From Arenicola marina (taxonomy: Eukaryota; Annelida; Polychaeta; Arenicolidae), in the NCBI GenBank assembly GCA_964019135.1, contig OZ025255.1, forward strand, positions 25,087,708-25,151,707: DNA of 64,000 nucleotides. Direction: 5' to 3'. The translations under genes and the position numbers were made by a program. Position 1 is the stretch's first letter, and the number at the start of each line of letters is the position of its first letter. Shown in pieces: positions 11,546 through 24,200 of the stretch. The notes beneath the pieces are model-generated. The model made no database searches, was not told the DNA's origin, and saw only the letters and a list, made by a program, of their open reading frames with translations.

Positions 11546-11706
11546 ACGTCATGATCACTTGAAACACTGGTTGTTCATCATGCAGATGCAACACCTGTGG
11601 ATCGTGAAACCAGTTTTACCAAAGACTATTTGGCTACTTTTTTATCACTATTCTGGATAAAAGTCAGATTGACAAGTCAGAAAATAAATGTTGACAACAA
11701 GTTAGG
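11546..11706 (+). promoter_or_regulatory. Probable SLC35A4 5' leader with short uORF
   Basis: A good 3' splice site (TGTTTTTTCAG, ending at 11545) lies before this stretch, which runs into the first coding exon, so it probably is the 5' untranslated part of that exon. It holds an upstream ORF of 26 codons plus stop at 11580-11660, ending before the main ATG, and a three-codon ORF at 11551. Human SLC35A4 carries a translated upstream ORF; this one is much shorter and shows no evident similarity to it. Confidence 0.4.
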
Positions 11707-14700
11707 ATGGCGCTTCAGCATGATTCAGTCAAGTTTGAAACCAAGCCTCGCAGCATGGACTACCATTCCTCTGAGAGAGGCGAGTGTGTCACTGTCAAAA
11801 ATAAGACAGGTGTACATCCTGTGTTATGGTATATAATGCTGCTTACAGGGTAAGTAGAATGATGCTTATAATTGGTCACTTTCTGTTTGCTGACACCAAT
11901 TGATCTCAACAGTGCAGGAATTAACATACAATGGCTTCCGGTTACAATGTTTAATGGTAGCAACAATTTTACAGCAAGGGAGCCTTTATCGGCAGTCGGT
12001 CATCAAGTACCGGTATTGACATCCCATTGAAAGTGCTTCAGTAAATAATCAAATGTAGATATTCAGACAACATACACGCTAATTATAGTCCTGGCCTAAG
12101 GCTTGTGTATGTTAGCTACCAGGGAAGATATTATTGTGTATATGGGGCTTCGTTTTTTGCTTCAGAGTGCTGATATATGGTTCCTATACAATACTGGTTC
12201 ATTTATGCGAAGTAGATGGCAAGATTCCATTCAGTTCAGCATCCATGGTTCTTGTCCAAGAAAGTCTCAAGGTATGTGGGTTCACCTTCACCACTCGCCA
12301 TGACACGTCACAGCTTGGCTCAATGATGTTGGAAGAGAAGAACTCCACTGTCTATGGTAGTACTGTGAACTCATTTGTATGTGAGCCAGCTATCTCTGTA
12401 GGGATGTTACAGCATGTCTTTGGCTATAAATGATGAGCAAAATTATCTCATTATGGGCATCCAGTATTTGGTTTCACGTTGTGATCACGTATAATATTAT
12501 TTAATTTTAGAGTAACCGACTTTTAGAGCAACTCCTGAACCCTGGTATGTAATAACAATGAATTGAACATGTACATGTCAGTGCCCCTGTTATCAAAGTC
12601 TACTGTCTCATATTTGTTTTTATTGTAGCTCGGTATATCGATAGTCTTGTTTCTGCCGGAGTACCGTGCTCGTGGCCTGCAGCTGCCGTCCCTGACCTGT
12701 ATTCTACCATTCGCTGTGCCGGCCCTGCTCTACTGTGTCAACAATAACCTGGCGGTCCACATGCAGCTTCAGATGGACCCGGCCACGTATCAGGTACCAT
12801 CCAGTTTCTAAATCTACACGGCTTGCAAATATCAAGTTCGCTCTTTATTTCTGGGATCTCAGATGGTCTTATGGTAAACTTTAGCAATAGGTTAAGCTTT
12901 CATTGATTCAGTTATCTGGATCCTAATGAAATGTAATATGTGTTTTTATGAAAATGAATTCATTATTATTATTATTATTATTATTTTTATTGTTATGTGG
13001 AAAACACGGTTCGCCTGCAAACGCAACATAATTTTGAATTAAAATGAACTAAGAAAGTTTACTTTAATGATGTGACGTTTTAGTAATGTTCGCAAATTTA
13101 TATGTATCTTCTATTGTTGACAGGTTTTAGGCAACTTGAAAATATTGACGACGGCGTTTCTGTACAGACAAATCATGCAACGGTACGACTGGTACTAATG
13201 ATTAACAAGTTACAAGTATGACGCGGTTTATGACGCGTTGCCATACCAACTACGGTCATCAGAGCGCAAACTGTTATATTATTAATTATTGATGTTCAGA
13301 TAAGAATGCATACTTTATCCACAAATGTATTTGATACAATAAATGGCTTGGTAGGTACGTTAGTGTATTTCGTATGTGATGCCCGCCGGCCCATAATAAC
13401 ATATATATATATATATATATATATCGGTATGGATATCTTGTGTATATGCTCATTGTTTTTATACCAATGCATTTCACATTAGATTTTTGTTTCCTGCAAA
13501 TTACTTTGTCTTGGTTTTCATTTGTTTTAGGCCCATAACTCGTTTACGGTGGGTGGCTCTTGCGTTGCTGGCTCTAGCCGGGGCCTGTAACAGGTGAGAG
13601 TATGTCTATCACTGGGTCTTGCATGACTCTCCAATGGAGCTTATGTTTATGTCTGCTACATGTATCTGCATGGTAGTTGCAGGAAGTCTCTTACAATGTG
13701 TTCGTTTTCGCTTGTATTTGGTCTCGGGCATCTACATTATTTTGAAATGGCAATATTTAAGTTTCGTGTCCTTGAGGAAAGTGCCTTACACTTTTATCTT
13801 TCCTTACTAACTTTTGATAAATATGTTTCAAAGACCAATTTTTGGCAATCCGCTTCACTGATGTAAAGGCTTCTTTATTAACAATGCAAATATTCTGATT
13901 AAGTTTGTGACAGTTTATTGTTAGACACCCTTTGGCATAACAGTGTGTTAGCTCGATCTTACATTTCTGAGACTGAAAATTACTCGTTTACACAACGGTA
14001 GCCTGATATGAGAATCCTTTCATTTACTTGGAACCCTGGGAGTTTGGCTTAGTCGGGGCAATTGTCTTCTTAATACCAGTTGCACTTATAACGGGGCCGG
14101 ACTGTTGCATTTTCAGCTGAGAACGCGAGTGAGTCGTGAGTACATCAGGCCTAACAATGTATTTTCAATATCTCTGTAAGAACGAAATTGATACCTTCAC
14201 TAGCAGAAAACGGATAAATGTGACGGCTGAAATTTCAATGCATTTAATGTAAACTTTAAATGTTTTTTTGTTTACACTGTTGCTTACTTTGCTGGCTTTG
14301 TGTAATGGTCATGTTGGTCTAACAACACCACGCACGCTTTTTTTGTTGTAAAATTGTGAAGTTGCCGCCTTGTTCCGTGTCCTTGAATTTCGCTTGCAAG
14401 GCTATAGATTAGCAGTCTGAGAGAAGATATGGCGTCAATGACATAGTAAATCTGACTCGATCGTACATGCATACACTGCTATGAATTGGTATAAAGAATA
14501 GGAAGTCACGTCCGCCATCCCCTAACTTCTTCTGGTCATTGCCAGGGAAGTGACAAATGCTGCAAGCGGTAAGACGCCTCGTGGTTTATGTTCAGCGGGC
14601 AAGGCATCACAGAATAAAAAGGTATAATTAAAAAGTATATGTGACTATATTTAACGTCTCTTGCGGATGAGCGTCATTGTGTCTGCGGTAGGTGTGCAGA

Positions 14701-17565
14701 TTCGCTCTCCGATACGTTTCCGGTATAGAAGGTTAATGCCTGTAGCGCTCAGAACTCGTGGTCATGGGTTAACCTCGGGCTGGTAGCCCAAGTATTGTGA
14801 CCACCTATAGGTGGCGCCACATTAAAAAAAAACGCTATTTTCATACCATCAATAGAAAAGGACCCTAAACCCAGCTTAACAGCACACATGTCGCCAGGTT
14901 CAAGGTAAGTTGCGCCCGAGGTTAACTCGTGACCGTCGAGCTGCGAGCGAGCTAGAGACTTTAATATTCCCCGAACCTGCTCCGCTGACCACTTTATGTG
15001 TTTTCCGAGTAAATCTCAATAACCGCAGACGCGTTTCCATATATATTATGCGGATGCGGAATTAATATTATATACATGTATGTCTCCAATGGAAGAATAG
15101 CTCATTTGGTTTATGTATCCATGTTCTTTTCTGTGTGCTTAGATGTTTTTATGTTAACGTATAGTCCAGTTGTTATATATATATTAGTTTTTATTATGCC
15201 TAACAATATGCGCTCTTACATTATATCTGAATAAAATACACGTAAAAGCTCCTCAAAGCACTATCTGGATGAGCCAAAGTAGCAGCTGTTTCCTGAATCA
15301 CACTTCACTTCCATTTATTTGTGACAACCAACCCTAGTTATATTGCACCCATTGCATTTTGTTCATACACACGTATCTTATTTTGGGCTACCACTTTCTT
15401 TTTTCTTGCGTTTGAATTTGCATTGAAATTGGATAATTCGTGGGATATGTATATCGTTGTGAAAAAAGGTATTATAGGACAATCATGTATAAATGATTTG
15501 TCGAAAATAGTATAGAAATTTAGTTGGTTTGTTCCTTAATGTTGTTTACTCCTTAACAGTTTTAGGTTATAGATAGATTAACCTTAGCATTTCGCTGTTT
15601 AAAATACCACAATAGAGCAACAGAAACATCTACAGTTTATGACGTAGAACACAACAATCCTGCCTCTTCCCCTCTTTCTAGGTTACCAAGATGACCGTAT
15701 AAATATGCGGCCTTGTATTTCTCGTGATTAATTTCATTTTTTATGCAATAGGGTCTTACACGTATCACTTCCACTTCATATATTTTCCTTTTGTATCCTC
15801 GCCTTTCTGAATGGTGTATGGATGGTTTAAGAAGAGATTAAAAGGACTCTTGTTGTTTGTCCTCCTAGTTACGGCGGTCTGCTGGCGACTCCCGGGGAAC
15901 GTTCTGCGGGCGTCGTCCACATATCTGTGGAGGGACTGGTCATGATTTGCCTCTACTCCGTCATATCCGGTTTGGCTGGAGTCTACTCAGAGTACATCCT
16001 GAAAGGACGATATGAGGTGGGGACGCTGTAAAGTGTGAAAAAAACCCAAATATTTACAATGATCCTCTCTTAACTATAACATATCAGATATATTTCTGCG
16101 ATATGCGATTGCCAGTTGAGTTAAGTGTTGGTCTTTGACGCCACTAAATTGAAGGCTAAACTGATTGTCTTGATTGCCAGTTGAATAAAGTGTTGGTCTT
16201 TGACGCCACTAAATTGAAGGCTAAACTGATTGTCTTGATTGCCAGTTGAATAAAGTGTTGGTCTTTGACGCCACTAAATTGAAGGCTAAACTGATTGCCT
16301 TGATTGCCAATTGACAAATTGTGATTTTAGGAGTAATGCTTGTTTCATTTATCATGTGTTTGCTGTGTTGAATCAAAGTGTCGTACCCGCTGGTTACAGA
16401 TGTCGATCCACATACAGAATGCCATGCTATATGTGGTCGGTGTCATACTCAATGGTGGCACTTGGCTCGTGGGTGGCTTGGCTTCCGACTCCCCAGGTAA
16501 GTTAGGTATCCATTAGAATAAAAGCACAGGCGTGTTGGAATCTGTGTGAAAAATAATAATAAATGTTAGTTACATTTCGAGGTGGTAATTAAAATGTGTA
16601 TGCGCTGTTGATGACCTCGTAAAATAAATACTGTTTACGCAAACAAATTAAGTTACATTTTGAAATTATCGCGGATACTCAGTACCATATTCGTTGATGG
16701 GGGATACATAGTCTGCCTTTTTTCGCCAGACAGTCCTGTTCTAAATGTTCTCAATGAGAGGGGGTGGGTCTTGAATGTGTAAGTAAAATACCGTTTCGTA
16801 ACAGATTTGGTATTGTTATATGTATTTTTACCATAAGGTATTTGTATCATTAGCATAAGGTATTTGTATCATTAGCATAAGTTATTTTTATCAATAGTAT
16901 AAGTTATTTTTATCATTTCAGGTGCTATGAATTTGCTGGAGGGATACTCTGTGTACACGTGGATTATTGTCATATCACAGGTATACTATCCAGCTGAGAC
17001 TTACGTTTCTTGTTCTGTACATACGGCCCTACTCTTCCTGATCCCAGGACTCCCATTAGGCTTGATCAGGGGATTACACTTACAGTCGTCCTCATATGGG
17101 ATGAATAAACAATGTGCCGCACTTCCATTAGCTACTTATAAGTTCATATAATGAGATGCACAAAATGTAAATATTTGAACATTTAATTACTTATTGTGAT
17201 ATGTTTTATAGAAGTTTATTCGCACCATGCATCTGGGGAGACAAATCTTGAACATTATGCACAGTACTATGAGATACCCATAATATTTGCTTGTAATCTG
17301 CAACTTCCAACTTTCCTGTATTATCGCTCACTTTTATATCTTTCGCTGTGTGTCTGTTTCTTACTTTGCCAAGGCGCTGTGCGGTCTGATCATGTCTGGT
17401 GTGATGAAGCATGGTAACAACATCGTGCGTCTCTTCCTCATCTCGTGCGCGATGCTGGTCACCACGGTGATGTCAATGGCGGTCTTCAGTCTGCAGCTCA
17501 ACGCCTACTTCTCAATGGCATTCGTCTTGGTCATCATAGCTCTAGTCCTGTACCACCTAACATAA
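11707..17565 (+). CDS. SLC35A4: SLC35A4, nucleotide-sugar transporter family
   Basis: Nine coding exons, all phases consistent, giving 344 aa (human 324): 11707-11809, 12123-12271, 12629-12793, 13124-13182, 13531-13593, 15869-16016, 16400-16496, 16922-16980, 17374-17565. Multi-pass membrane protein of the SLC35A family; members move nucleotide sugars, or CDP-ribitol as proposed for A4, into the Golgi lumen. Recognisable pieces: CEVDGKIPF after the first membrane segment, CVNNNLAVHMQLQMDPATYQ across exon 3, VLGNLKILTTAFLYRQ in exon 4, SGLAGVYSEYILKG in exon 6, LLEGYS in exon 8 and ALCGLIMSGVMKHGNNIVRL in the last exon. Most segments are hydrophobic, fitting ten helices. The hydrophilic 35-residue N-terminus (exon 1) is not conserved. 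The exon 2 acceptor (CTACCAG) is weak; a stronger AG at 12164-12165 would break the phase. An ATTAAA at 17593 is very close to the stop and may or may not be the poly(A) signal. Confidence 0.93.
12962..12984. repeat. ATT microsatellite
   Basis: About seven ATT trinucleotides inside SLC35A4 intron 3. A second microsatellite, of AT dinucleotides, lies at about 13401-13424 in intron 4. Confidence 0.9.
14745..14946. mobile_element. Small inverted-repeat element in SLC35A4 intron 5
   Basis: GGTTAACCTCGGGC near 14768 and GCCCGAGGTTAAC near 14920 are inverted repeats, and the flanking ACTCGTGGTCA / ACTCGTGACC extend the pairing with mismatches. The interior of about 130 bp includes an A run and AGGTGGCGCCAC. 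Probably a MITE of about 200 bp; boundaries uncertain. Confidence 0.55.
16109..16303. repeat. 65-bp tandem repeat, three copies
   Basis: Three nearly identical copies in SLC35A4 intron 6, each starting TTGCCAGTTGA and holding GGTCTTTGACGCCACTAAAT. They begin about 90 bp after the exon 6 donor and do not contain it. Confidence 0.95.
16832..16921 (+). repeat. 22-bp repeat forming the exon 8 acceptor region
   Basis: Four units of 22-24 bp of the form CATAAGGTATTTGTATCATTAG run directly into the SLC35A4 exon 8 acceptor. Each unit ends in AG, at 16853, 16875, 16897 and 16921; the last is the true acceptor. The polypyrimidine part of the intron end is thus a tandem repeat of acceptor-like units. 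Confidence 0.85.
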
Positions 17566-19660
17566 TCTATCGTCGGTTTGCGGTGGCTAGTCATTAAACT
17601 GTGTAACATATGAGCGCAAAGTCAAGCTGTCGTATATAGTTTGTCGATGATGGATGATAAATCCCAAGACGGTGATAAATATGTCATGTCTTTGTTGGTT
17701 ACCACATTAAGTCTTATTTGTGACAGTTTACTTATCGATATTACAGCTGAAATGACATGACATGTAATCAAGAGTCACGCGCTATTGTCAAAAACTTTAT
17801 TGTTCTAAGTCATTGCATTTAAGAGTGGAGGATGTATGTTTTCTTGCTTCGTTAGTTATCCATGAAGCATATGTTTGGTCCTTTTAATATCTGGTCAAAC
17901 GCATGTTGCCTATAAGTAGAGGGTAAGACTAAAATACAGGTGATATCATGCACATACAGGTTGTGTGATTTACTAGTTGTTCATTGTAATGGTTTATATG
18001 CAGGAGCATAGTATGTTATTGGTAAACGTGATACTGACAATGATCTATTTGGGTTAAACTGATGTTTGGTTACCCGTCAACAAATGCGGTATCAATGATA
18101 GCAGTTGTACTTGTCCTTGGCCATGTTCTGCCGACAATGATGTGAGTACACACACCAACTGCTGGGTGATCCAAATGAACGGGTGGTTACCACGCACGGC
18201 TCAGTCCAGTGAGGTCTGTCAGACGGATCTCAGGGTTGTGTGAATGTTCATCCTTGTGCAGAATGCATGCATTTATGGATTATCGTTGTATCTTGCCATC
18301 ATCTTTTTTTAAATGATTTGGGAGTAAAGGACCGGATTTTCATTGAGCGCTGTATATGTTATTTAAATTTAGTTTTGTCTTTAAAAGAGAGAATCTCATT
18401 ATTATGTTCGGTCGTTTTTGTCCGAAAAAGTCGGGGGCCTGTATTCATAAAACAATTACGCAAGAAAACTGCCTTAAAAACAGCGGTGGTTTGCATCATC
18501 TAAAGATAATTTTTATTTAAATGTTGGCACATTACTGGTCCTAAAAATGATTTTGATAAATGGCATCCTGGTTCTTGGTCTGGAAAAAACGTTTCCAAAT
18601 TGGTTACCTTCCGGTAGTATATATGAATTTCAGTCTTAGGAACTGGCGGGGACTTGGCTCCACTCTCCCTTCTGCCTTCCCATTGACGCGATAAGCCCAA
18701 AAGTGGTTAAAGCGTCCTGAATATACAACCAACCTCGGCATTGTCGCTGTTCATGTCTTTGTACGCGTAACACTGGGCATCGTTTCACCAAGAGTTTCGA
18801 GCTCGTAACCCTTTATTATTTAGAAGGCCATTTAACGACTGCTCACCCCCCCCCCTCCCCCCCCCCCCCTCGTGGTCCATTACCTCAACAAAAACTGTTG
18901 ATTTCTCAAAGTCTAACATTTTTAATAAAATAATTTCAACGAATATGTTTACGATTTGTTTTTAAAGCTATATCATCGTGTTCTTGTTTCACTGCCGTCG
19001 AAGTAGCATTGTTATCACGTGCGTTCTTCCATTGTATAGAATTTGTACGCCGAATATCAATCAAATGTTTTACTTCGCAATAGTAAACGGCTGGAGGGGT
19101 TTTCTTCCTGCCGCGTCCTATTATCTTTGATTACTTATATATAACAAAATTGGCGAACTCTTTTGCAGACCTGAAGTCTCCGGTCAAACTTGACCATGTA
19201 CCGTAGGATTTGTTCGGCCTTTCTCTACCTAGTCAAATATAGCGATATCCGGTTATAACTTGTTTCCGCTTCAGCTGGATAAAGCTGACAAGTTTTTTCT
19301 TCATCTTGAGCTGTCTATTGCAATAAAGCGACACCCGAAAAAAAGTGTTTCCCACATGTGACTTATTTTTGTTCATATGGCATTCCAAGAACCAGAAGGC
19401 ATTTGTGCGTGCTTCACGAAGATCTGAAACTTGTCCGGATCTTCAAAACCGATAGCGGAGAGAGTTTAAGCGAGCCGGATGCGCAATTACCAGTAACTAA
19501 CAGTTCATTGTCGAGGAAATACCCCTTGCCCCGCCCCATACAGTTGGATTTCTAACTTTTCAGCGGCTTCCTATGAGGAACAGTCCAGTTGCTGAAGCAT
19601 TAGAACGCAGATCTGGTCTTGATTGACGCTAAACAAACTTTCAAGTCAAGTGTCTGGACA
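17566..19660. other. Region after SLC35A4, no gene seen
   Basis: Probably holds the SLC35A4 3' UTR in its first part. There is no AATAAA close to the stop; the first are near 18923 and 19321. A 3' fragment of the tRNA-derived SINE is at 18640-18734 and a poly-C run at 18846-18871. Short open frames have no recognisable content. Confidence 0.5.
18640..18734 (+). mobile_element. tRNA-derived SINE, 3' fragment
   Basis: Matches the body and tail of the SINE copies at 40362 and 42363: GGGGACTTGGCTCCACTCTC, CCCATTGACGCGATA, AAGTGGTTAAAGCGTCCTGA, ending ATATACAACCAACC. The tRNA-like head is missing, consistent with 5' truncation. Confidence 0.8.
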
Positions 19661-19664
19661 TTAT

Positions 19665-20180
19665 GGTGTCTAGGCACTCTATGGTGTCTTAGACACTATA
19701 TGGTGTCTAGGGACTCTATGGTGGCAATGCACTCTATGGTGTCCAGGCACTCTATGACCTGCAGTCTATGGTGTCTAGGCACTCTATGGTGGCAAGGCAC
19801 TCTATGCCCGGCATTCTATGGTGGCAAGGCATTCTATGGTGTCGAGGCACTCTGGTGTCAAGGCACTCTATGGTGGCAAGGCACTCTATGGTGGCAAGGC
19901 ACTCTTTGGTGGCAAGGCACTCTATGCCCGGCATTCTATGGTGGCAAGTCACCCTATGCCCGGCACTTTATGCTGGCAATGCACTCTATGGTGGCAAGGC
20001 ACTCTATGCCCGGCATTCTATGGTGGCAAGGCACCATATGCCCGGCACTCTATGCTGGCAATGCACTCTATGGTGTCCAGGCATTCTATGCCCGGCATTC
20101 TATGGTGGCAATGCACTCTATGCCCGGCACTCCATGGTGGCAATGCACTCTATGGTGTCAAGGCACTCTATGGTGGTATA
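19665..20180. repeat. 18-bp minisatellite
   Basis: About 28 degenerate copies of CACTCTATGGTGGCAAGG and variants (GGTGTCTAGG, GCCCGGCA). The multiple-of-three period creates overlapping repetitive open frames of 135-207 residues on both strands, which I reject as genes. It lies between SLC35A4 and VPS45. Confidence 0.95.
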
Positions 20181-21235
20181 CGAGTGGAGGAACCAGCGAA
20201 GACGAATATTATGCGACATTCTTGATATGGACGTTTAGTTAGTTACGACGTGGATAGCATACATCAAGGTGGGTTGGGGTAAGCCGTAACATCGTGACGT
20301 CGATCATGCGCAAGAAAAGACTGACTAACTTTAACATTTGCGACATTAATTTATTGCACATTGTACAAATTCATACGCATATTTCTATTCTTAATCGTTC
20401 ACGTTAACGATACGAAATGCCGTTTATCGATGTACAAACAAAGTCGGTACATACATCTCAATTTAGACTGGACATCATAAATGACAACATCGATGCGATG
20501 AATATACATGGCGGGGTATGAATATTTACACGTCACAATTCTAAGTAAGACATGAATCTATATACATTTACATTACATACCGTCTGTACACTTGAGAAGC
20601 GTAACAATTTCCTTTCGTATTTAAAAACAAAAACCTGATAGGAATGAGTTGACACTTACGCGGAATTTTCGGAACAAGAGGGCTGGCTGCTATACAAGAG
20701 GTTTGCGAAACAGACAATGACAAGGACTAGCTAGGCGCTTATTACGAGCTTTAATAAGCAGTATATTTAGAGAAGAATTATAAAGAAACTGTTTAGGGGT
20801 GTTTTACACCTTTCGCATCATCATACCGGTATATTTTGTCGCTAAATTGTCACATTTGCCATTTTCTCTGGAAGGGCCGGAGCAAATAAGATCCAACGCG
20901 TGTTTTGATGGATTAGAAACAAGTGAACAATCTTCGCATGGTAGACGCATCGCCTGGTCTATTGCCCTTGTTTTGTTGATAGAATTAGTTTTATTCGCGT
21001 ATTGTGAATAGTCCTCCAGTTCTTTACGATGGCACTGGGGAATAGATTTGATACACATGACAATGCACAAATACTTTCCAAAAACTCACAGGCTAAAACC
21101 TAACATGAATGAATTGCCCAATAAACATTTACTCTGGAATAAGTAGAACATGCTCCGCCCCCATGTCACAATTTGACTCGTCCCTTGTCCACATGTTGGC
21201 TTGTTCCTGGGCTTCGTCGGATACCAGCCTGGGTC
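20181..21235. other. Probable VPS45 3' UTR and flank
   Basis: Downstream of the VPS45 stop on the minus strand. Contains a minus-strand AATAAA at 20990-20995 and another at 20350-20355. No other gene seen. Confidence 0.5.
20990..20995 (-). terminator. Candidate VPS45 poly(A) signal
   Basis: Minus-strand AATAAA about 240 bp after the VPS45 stop codon; the nearest hexamer in the right orientation. Whether it is used cannot be told from sequence. Confidence 0.4.
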
Positions 21236-24200
21236 TCACCATCGACCAGACCGGGAACCCACTCGATGACTGGTTCCATACAGACCTTGTGTGGCTAACG
21301 ATATCTCTTCGAGGAAGCTGCACAGAGAGAATAAATATGAGATGTCAATATGAAGCCATGAAGCCATTAACACACGATGCAAGCAAGATACGTTTTATGG
21401 CTTTGTTCGGCGTTGGCATCTTTGAACTGTGCATATATTTTAGCCATTACGTCAAAATGCTGAACGTTCAGTTCAATGCGCTCTGCTCAGGCCGGCCTCA
21501 GCGGCCGGTCAGTGGTTCGAATCCAACCTGAGCAAATGTCTACATTTGCGCAAGATAAAGATTATATATCTCTCTTCAAAAAGAGTGGGGAGTTCCTCCC
21601 GGAAACATAGCTCCTCTTTACCTTCACCCTTCCTATTATCGAGATAGAACCTACAGAATTTAAAGCCCCCTATTAACCCCATCCTCATGTTAGAAAAAAG
21701 TCCCAGCATTTTCCTTTATTTCATTTCGGGCCTACTACATACATGTGTATATCTGCAAGTTCAACCCAATCGACCTTTGACCCACCTCTTCATGTTGTGG
21801 ACGGTGGATCCGCCGAGCACGATCCTGACTCCGGGGGTGGTTCTGTTCATGTTGTACACGGTCAGCGCCTCCTCGTACGTAGCGCCCCCTATGATGAAGA
21901 CAACGATGTCCTGGGGTCTGTCGCTCAGCTGCGAGGTGCCTACGTAGGGGTAGGAGGCTTCCTTCAGCCTGCCCTTGATCAGCTGATCCAGCAGGCTGTA
22001 CAGCAGCGGCTTGTGTTGGCTGTAGATGTTCTCTACGCCCTGTAAATAAGTGACACACTTATATATATACATAACAAGAGCTGAAACGTACGGGGACGAT
22101 TTGATGGTGATTTTACCCATAAAGCGCCTTCCACTGGTTCGGTAACGTTGAATTATGGGTGTCGATCCAGGCGCATGTGTCATTGGGCTTTCAGGAACAT
22201 AAGTCTCCAACAGAACGTGCCGAAGAAAGACGATGACGGGTATACAGGCAACAGTTACTGCTTCGGGTGTTTATTGTGCCTTTATGGATCTCATTGTCAC
22301 CCCCGGGGTGTCTGCTGTACCATTGTCAATGACTCTCATCGTCACCCCCGGGATGTCTGCTGTACCATTGTCAATGACTCTCATCGTCATCCCCGGGATG
22401 TCTGCTGTACCATTGTCAATGACTCTCATCGTCACCCCCGGGATGTCTGCGGTACCATTGTCAATGACTCTCATCGTCACCCCCGGGATGTCTGCTGTAC
22501 CATTGTCAATGACTCTCATCGTCACCCCCGGGATGTCTGCTGTACCATTGTCAATGACTCTCATCGTCACCCCCGGGATGTCTGCTGTACCATTGCCAAT
22601 GAATCTCATCGTCACCCCCGGGATGTCTGCTGTACCATTGTCAATGACTCTCATCGTCACCCCCGGGATGTCTGCTGTACCATTGTCAATGACTCTCATC
22701 GTCACCCCCGGGATGTCTGCTGTACCATTGTCAATGACTCTCATCGTCACCCCCGGGATGTCTGCTGTACCATTGCCAATGAATCTCATCGTCACCCCCG
22801 GGATGTCTGCTGTACCATTGTCAATGACTCTCATCGTCACCCCCGGGATGTCTGCTGTACCATTGTCAATGACTCTCATCGTCACCCCCGGGATGTCTGC
22901 TGTACCATTGTCAATGAATCTCATCGTCACCCCCGGGATGTCTGCTGTACCATTGTCAATGACTCTCATCGTCACCCCCGGGATGTCTGCTGTACCATTG
23001 TCAATGACTCTCATCGTCAGCCCCGGGATGTCTGCTGTACCATTGCCAATGAATCTTATCGTCAGCCCCGGGATGTCTGCTGTACCATTGTCAATGAATC
23101 TCATCGTCACCCCCGGGATTTCTGCTGTACCATTGTCAATGACTCTCATCGTCACCCCCGGGATGTCTGCTGTACCATTGTCAATGACTCTCATCGTCAC
23201 CCCTGGGATGTCTGCTGTACCATTGCCAATGAATCTCATCGTCAGCCCCGGGATGTCTGCTGTACCATTGTCAATGACTCTCATCGTCACCCCCGGGATG
23301 TCTGCTGTACCATTGTCAATGAATCTCATCGTCACCCCCGGGATGTCTGCTGTACCATTGTCAATGACTCTCATCGTCACCCCCGGGATGTCTGCTGTAC
23401 CATTGTCAATGACTCTCATCGTCAGCCACGGGATGTCTGCTGTACCATTGCCAATGAATCTTATCGTCAGCCCCGGGATGTCTGCTGTACCATTGTCAAT
23501 GAATCTCATCGTCACCCCCGGGATTTCTGCTGTACCATTGTCAATGACTCTCATCGTCACCCCCGGGATGTCTGCTGTACCATTGTCAATGACTCTCATC
23601 GTCACCCCTGGGATGTCTGCTGTACCATTGCCAATGAATCTCATCGTCAGCCCCGGGATGTCTGCTGTACCATTGTCAATGACTCTCATCGTCACCCCCG
23701 GGATGTCTGCTGTAACATTGTCAATGACTCTCATCGTCACCCCCGGGATGTCTGCTGTACCATTGTCAAGGACTCTCATCGTCACCCCCGGGATGTCTGC
23801 TGTACCATTGTCAATGACTCTCATCGTCACCCCTGGGATGTCTGCTGTACCATTGTCAATGACTCTCATCGTCACCCCCGGGATGTCTGCTGTACCATTG
23901 TCAATGACTCTCATCGTCACCCACCGGGATGTCTGCTGTACCATTGTCAATGACTCTCATCGTCACCCCCGGGATGTCTGCGGTACCATTGTCAATGAAT
24001 CTCATCGTCACCCCCGGGATGTCTGCGGTACCATTGTCAATGAATCTCATCGTCACCCCCGGGATGTCTGCTGTACCATTGTCAATGAATCTCATCGTCA
24101 CCGCCGGGATTTTTTGCTGTACCATTGTAAATACTGGTTGGCGCGCACCGAGTGACCAGTAGACCATCAAGCCTATGGCACATATTAGGTCACATCATGG

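Noticed and set aside
12166..12271. SLC35A4 exon 2 starting at 12166 after TTTTTTGCTTCAG
   Set aside because: The stronger-looking acceptor breaks the phase with exon 1 and would remove most of the first membrane segment; 12123 fits both.
19619..20242. Repetitive protein of 207 residues
   Set aside because: 18-bp minisatellite open on both strands; no conserved flank.
21761..21786. VPS45 ending in WVKGRLG by read-through of exon 12
   Set aside because: A good donor (AG|GTGGGT) at 21786 and an in-phase exon at 21317-21236 restore the family C-terminus (KSFLEEI).
22148..24155. Open frames of 559 to 640 codons over the 45-bp array
   Set aside because: Same reason: a multiple-of-three unit without stops read in three frames on two strands.
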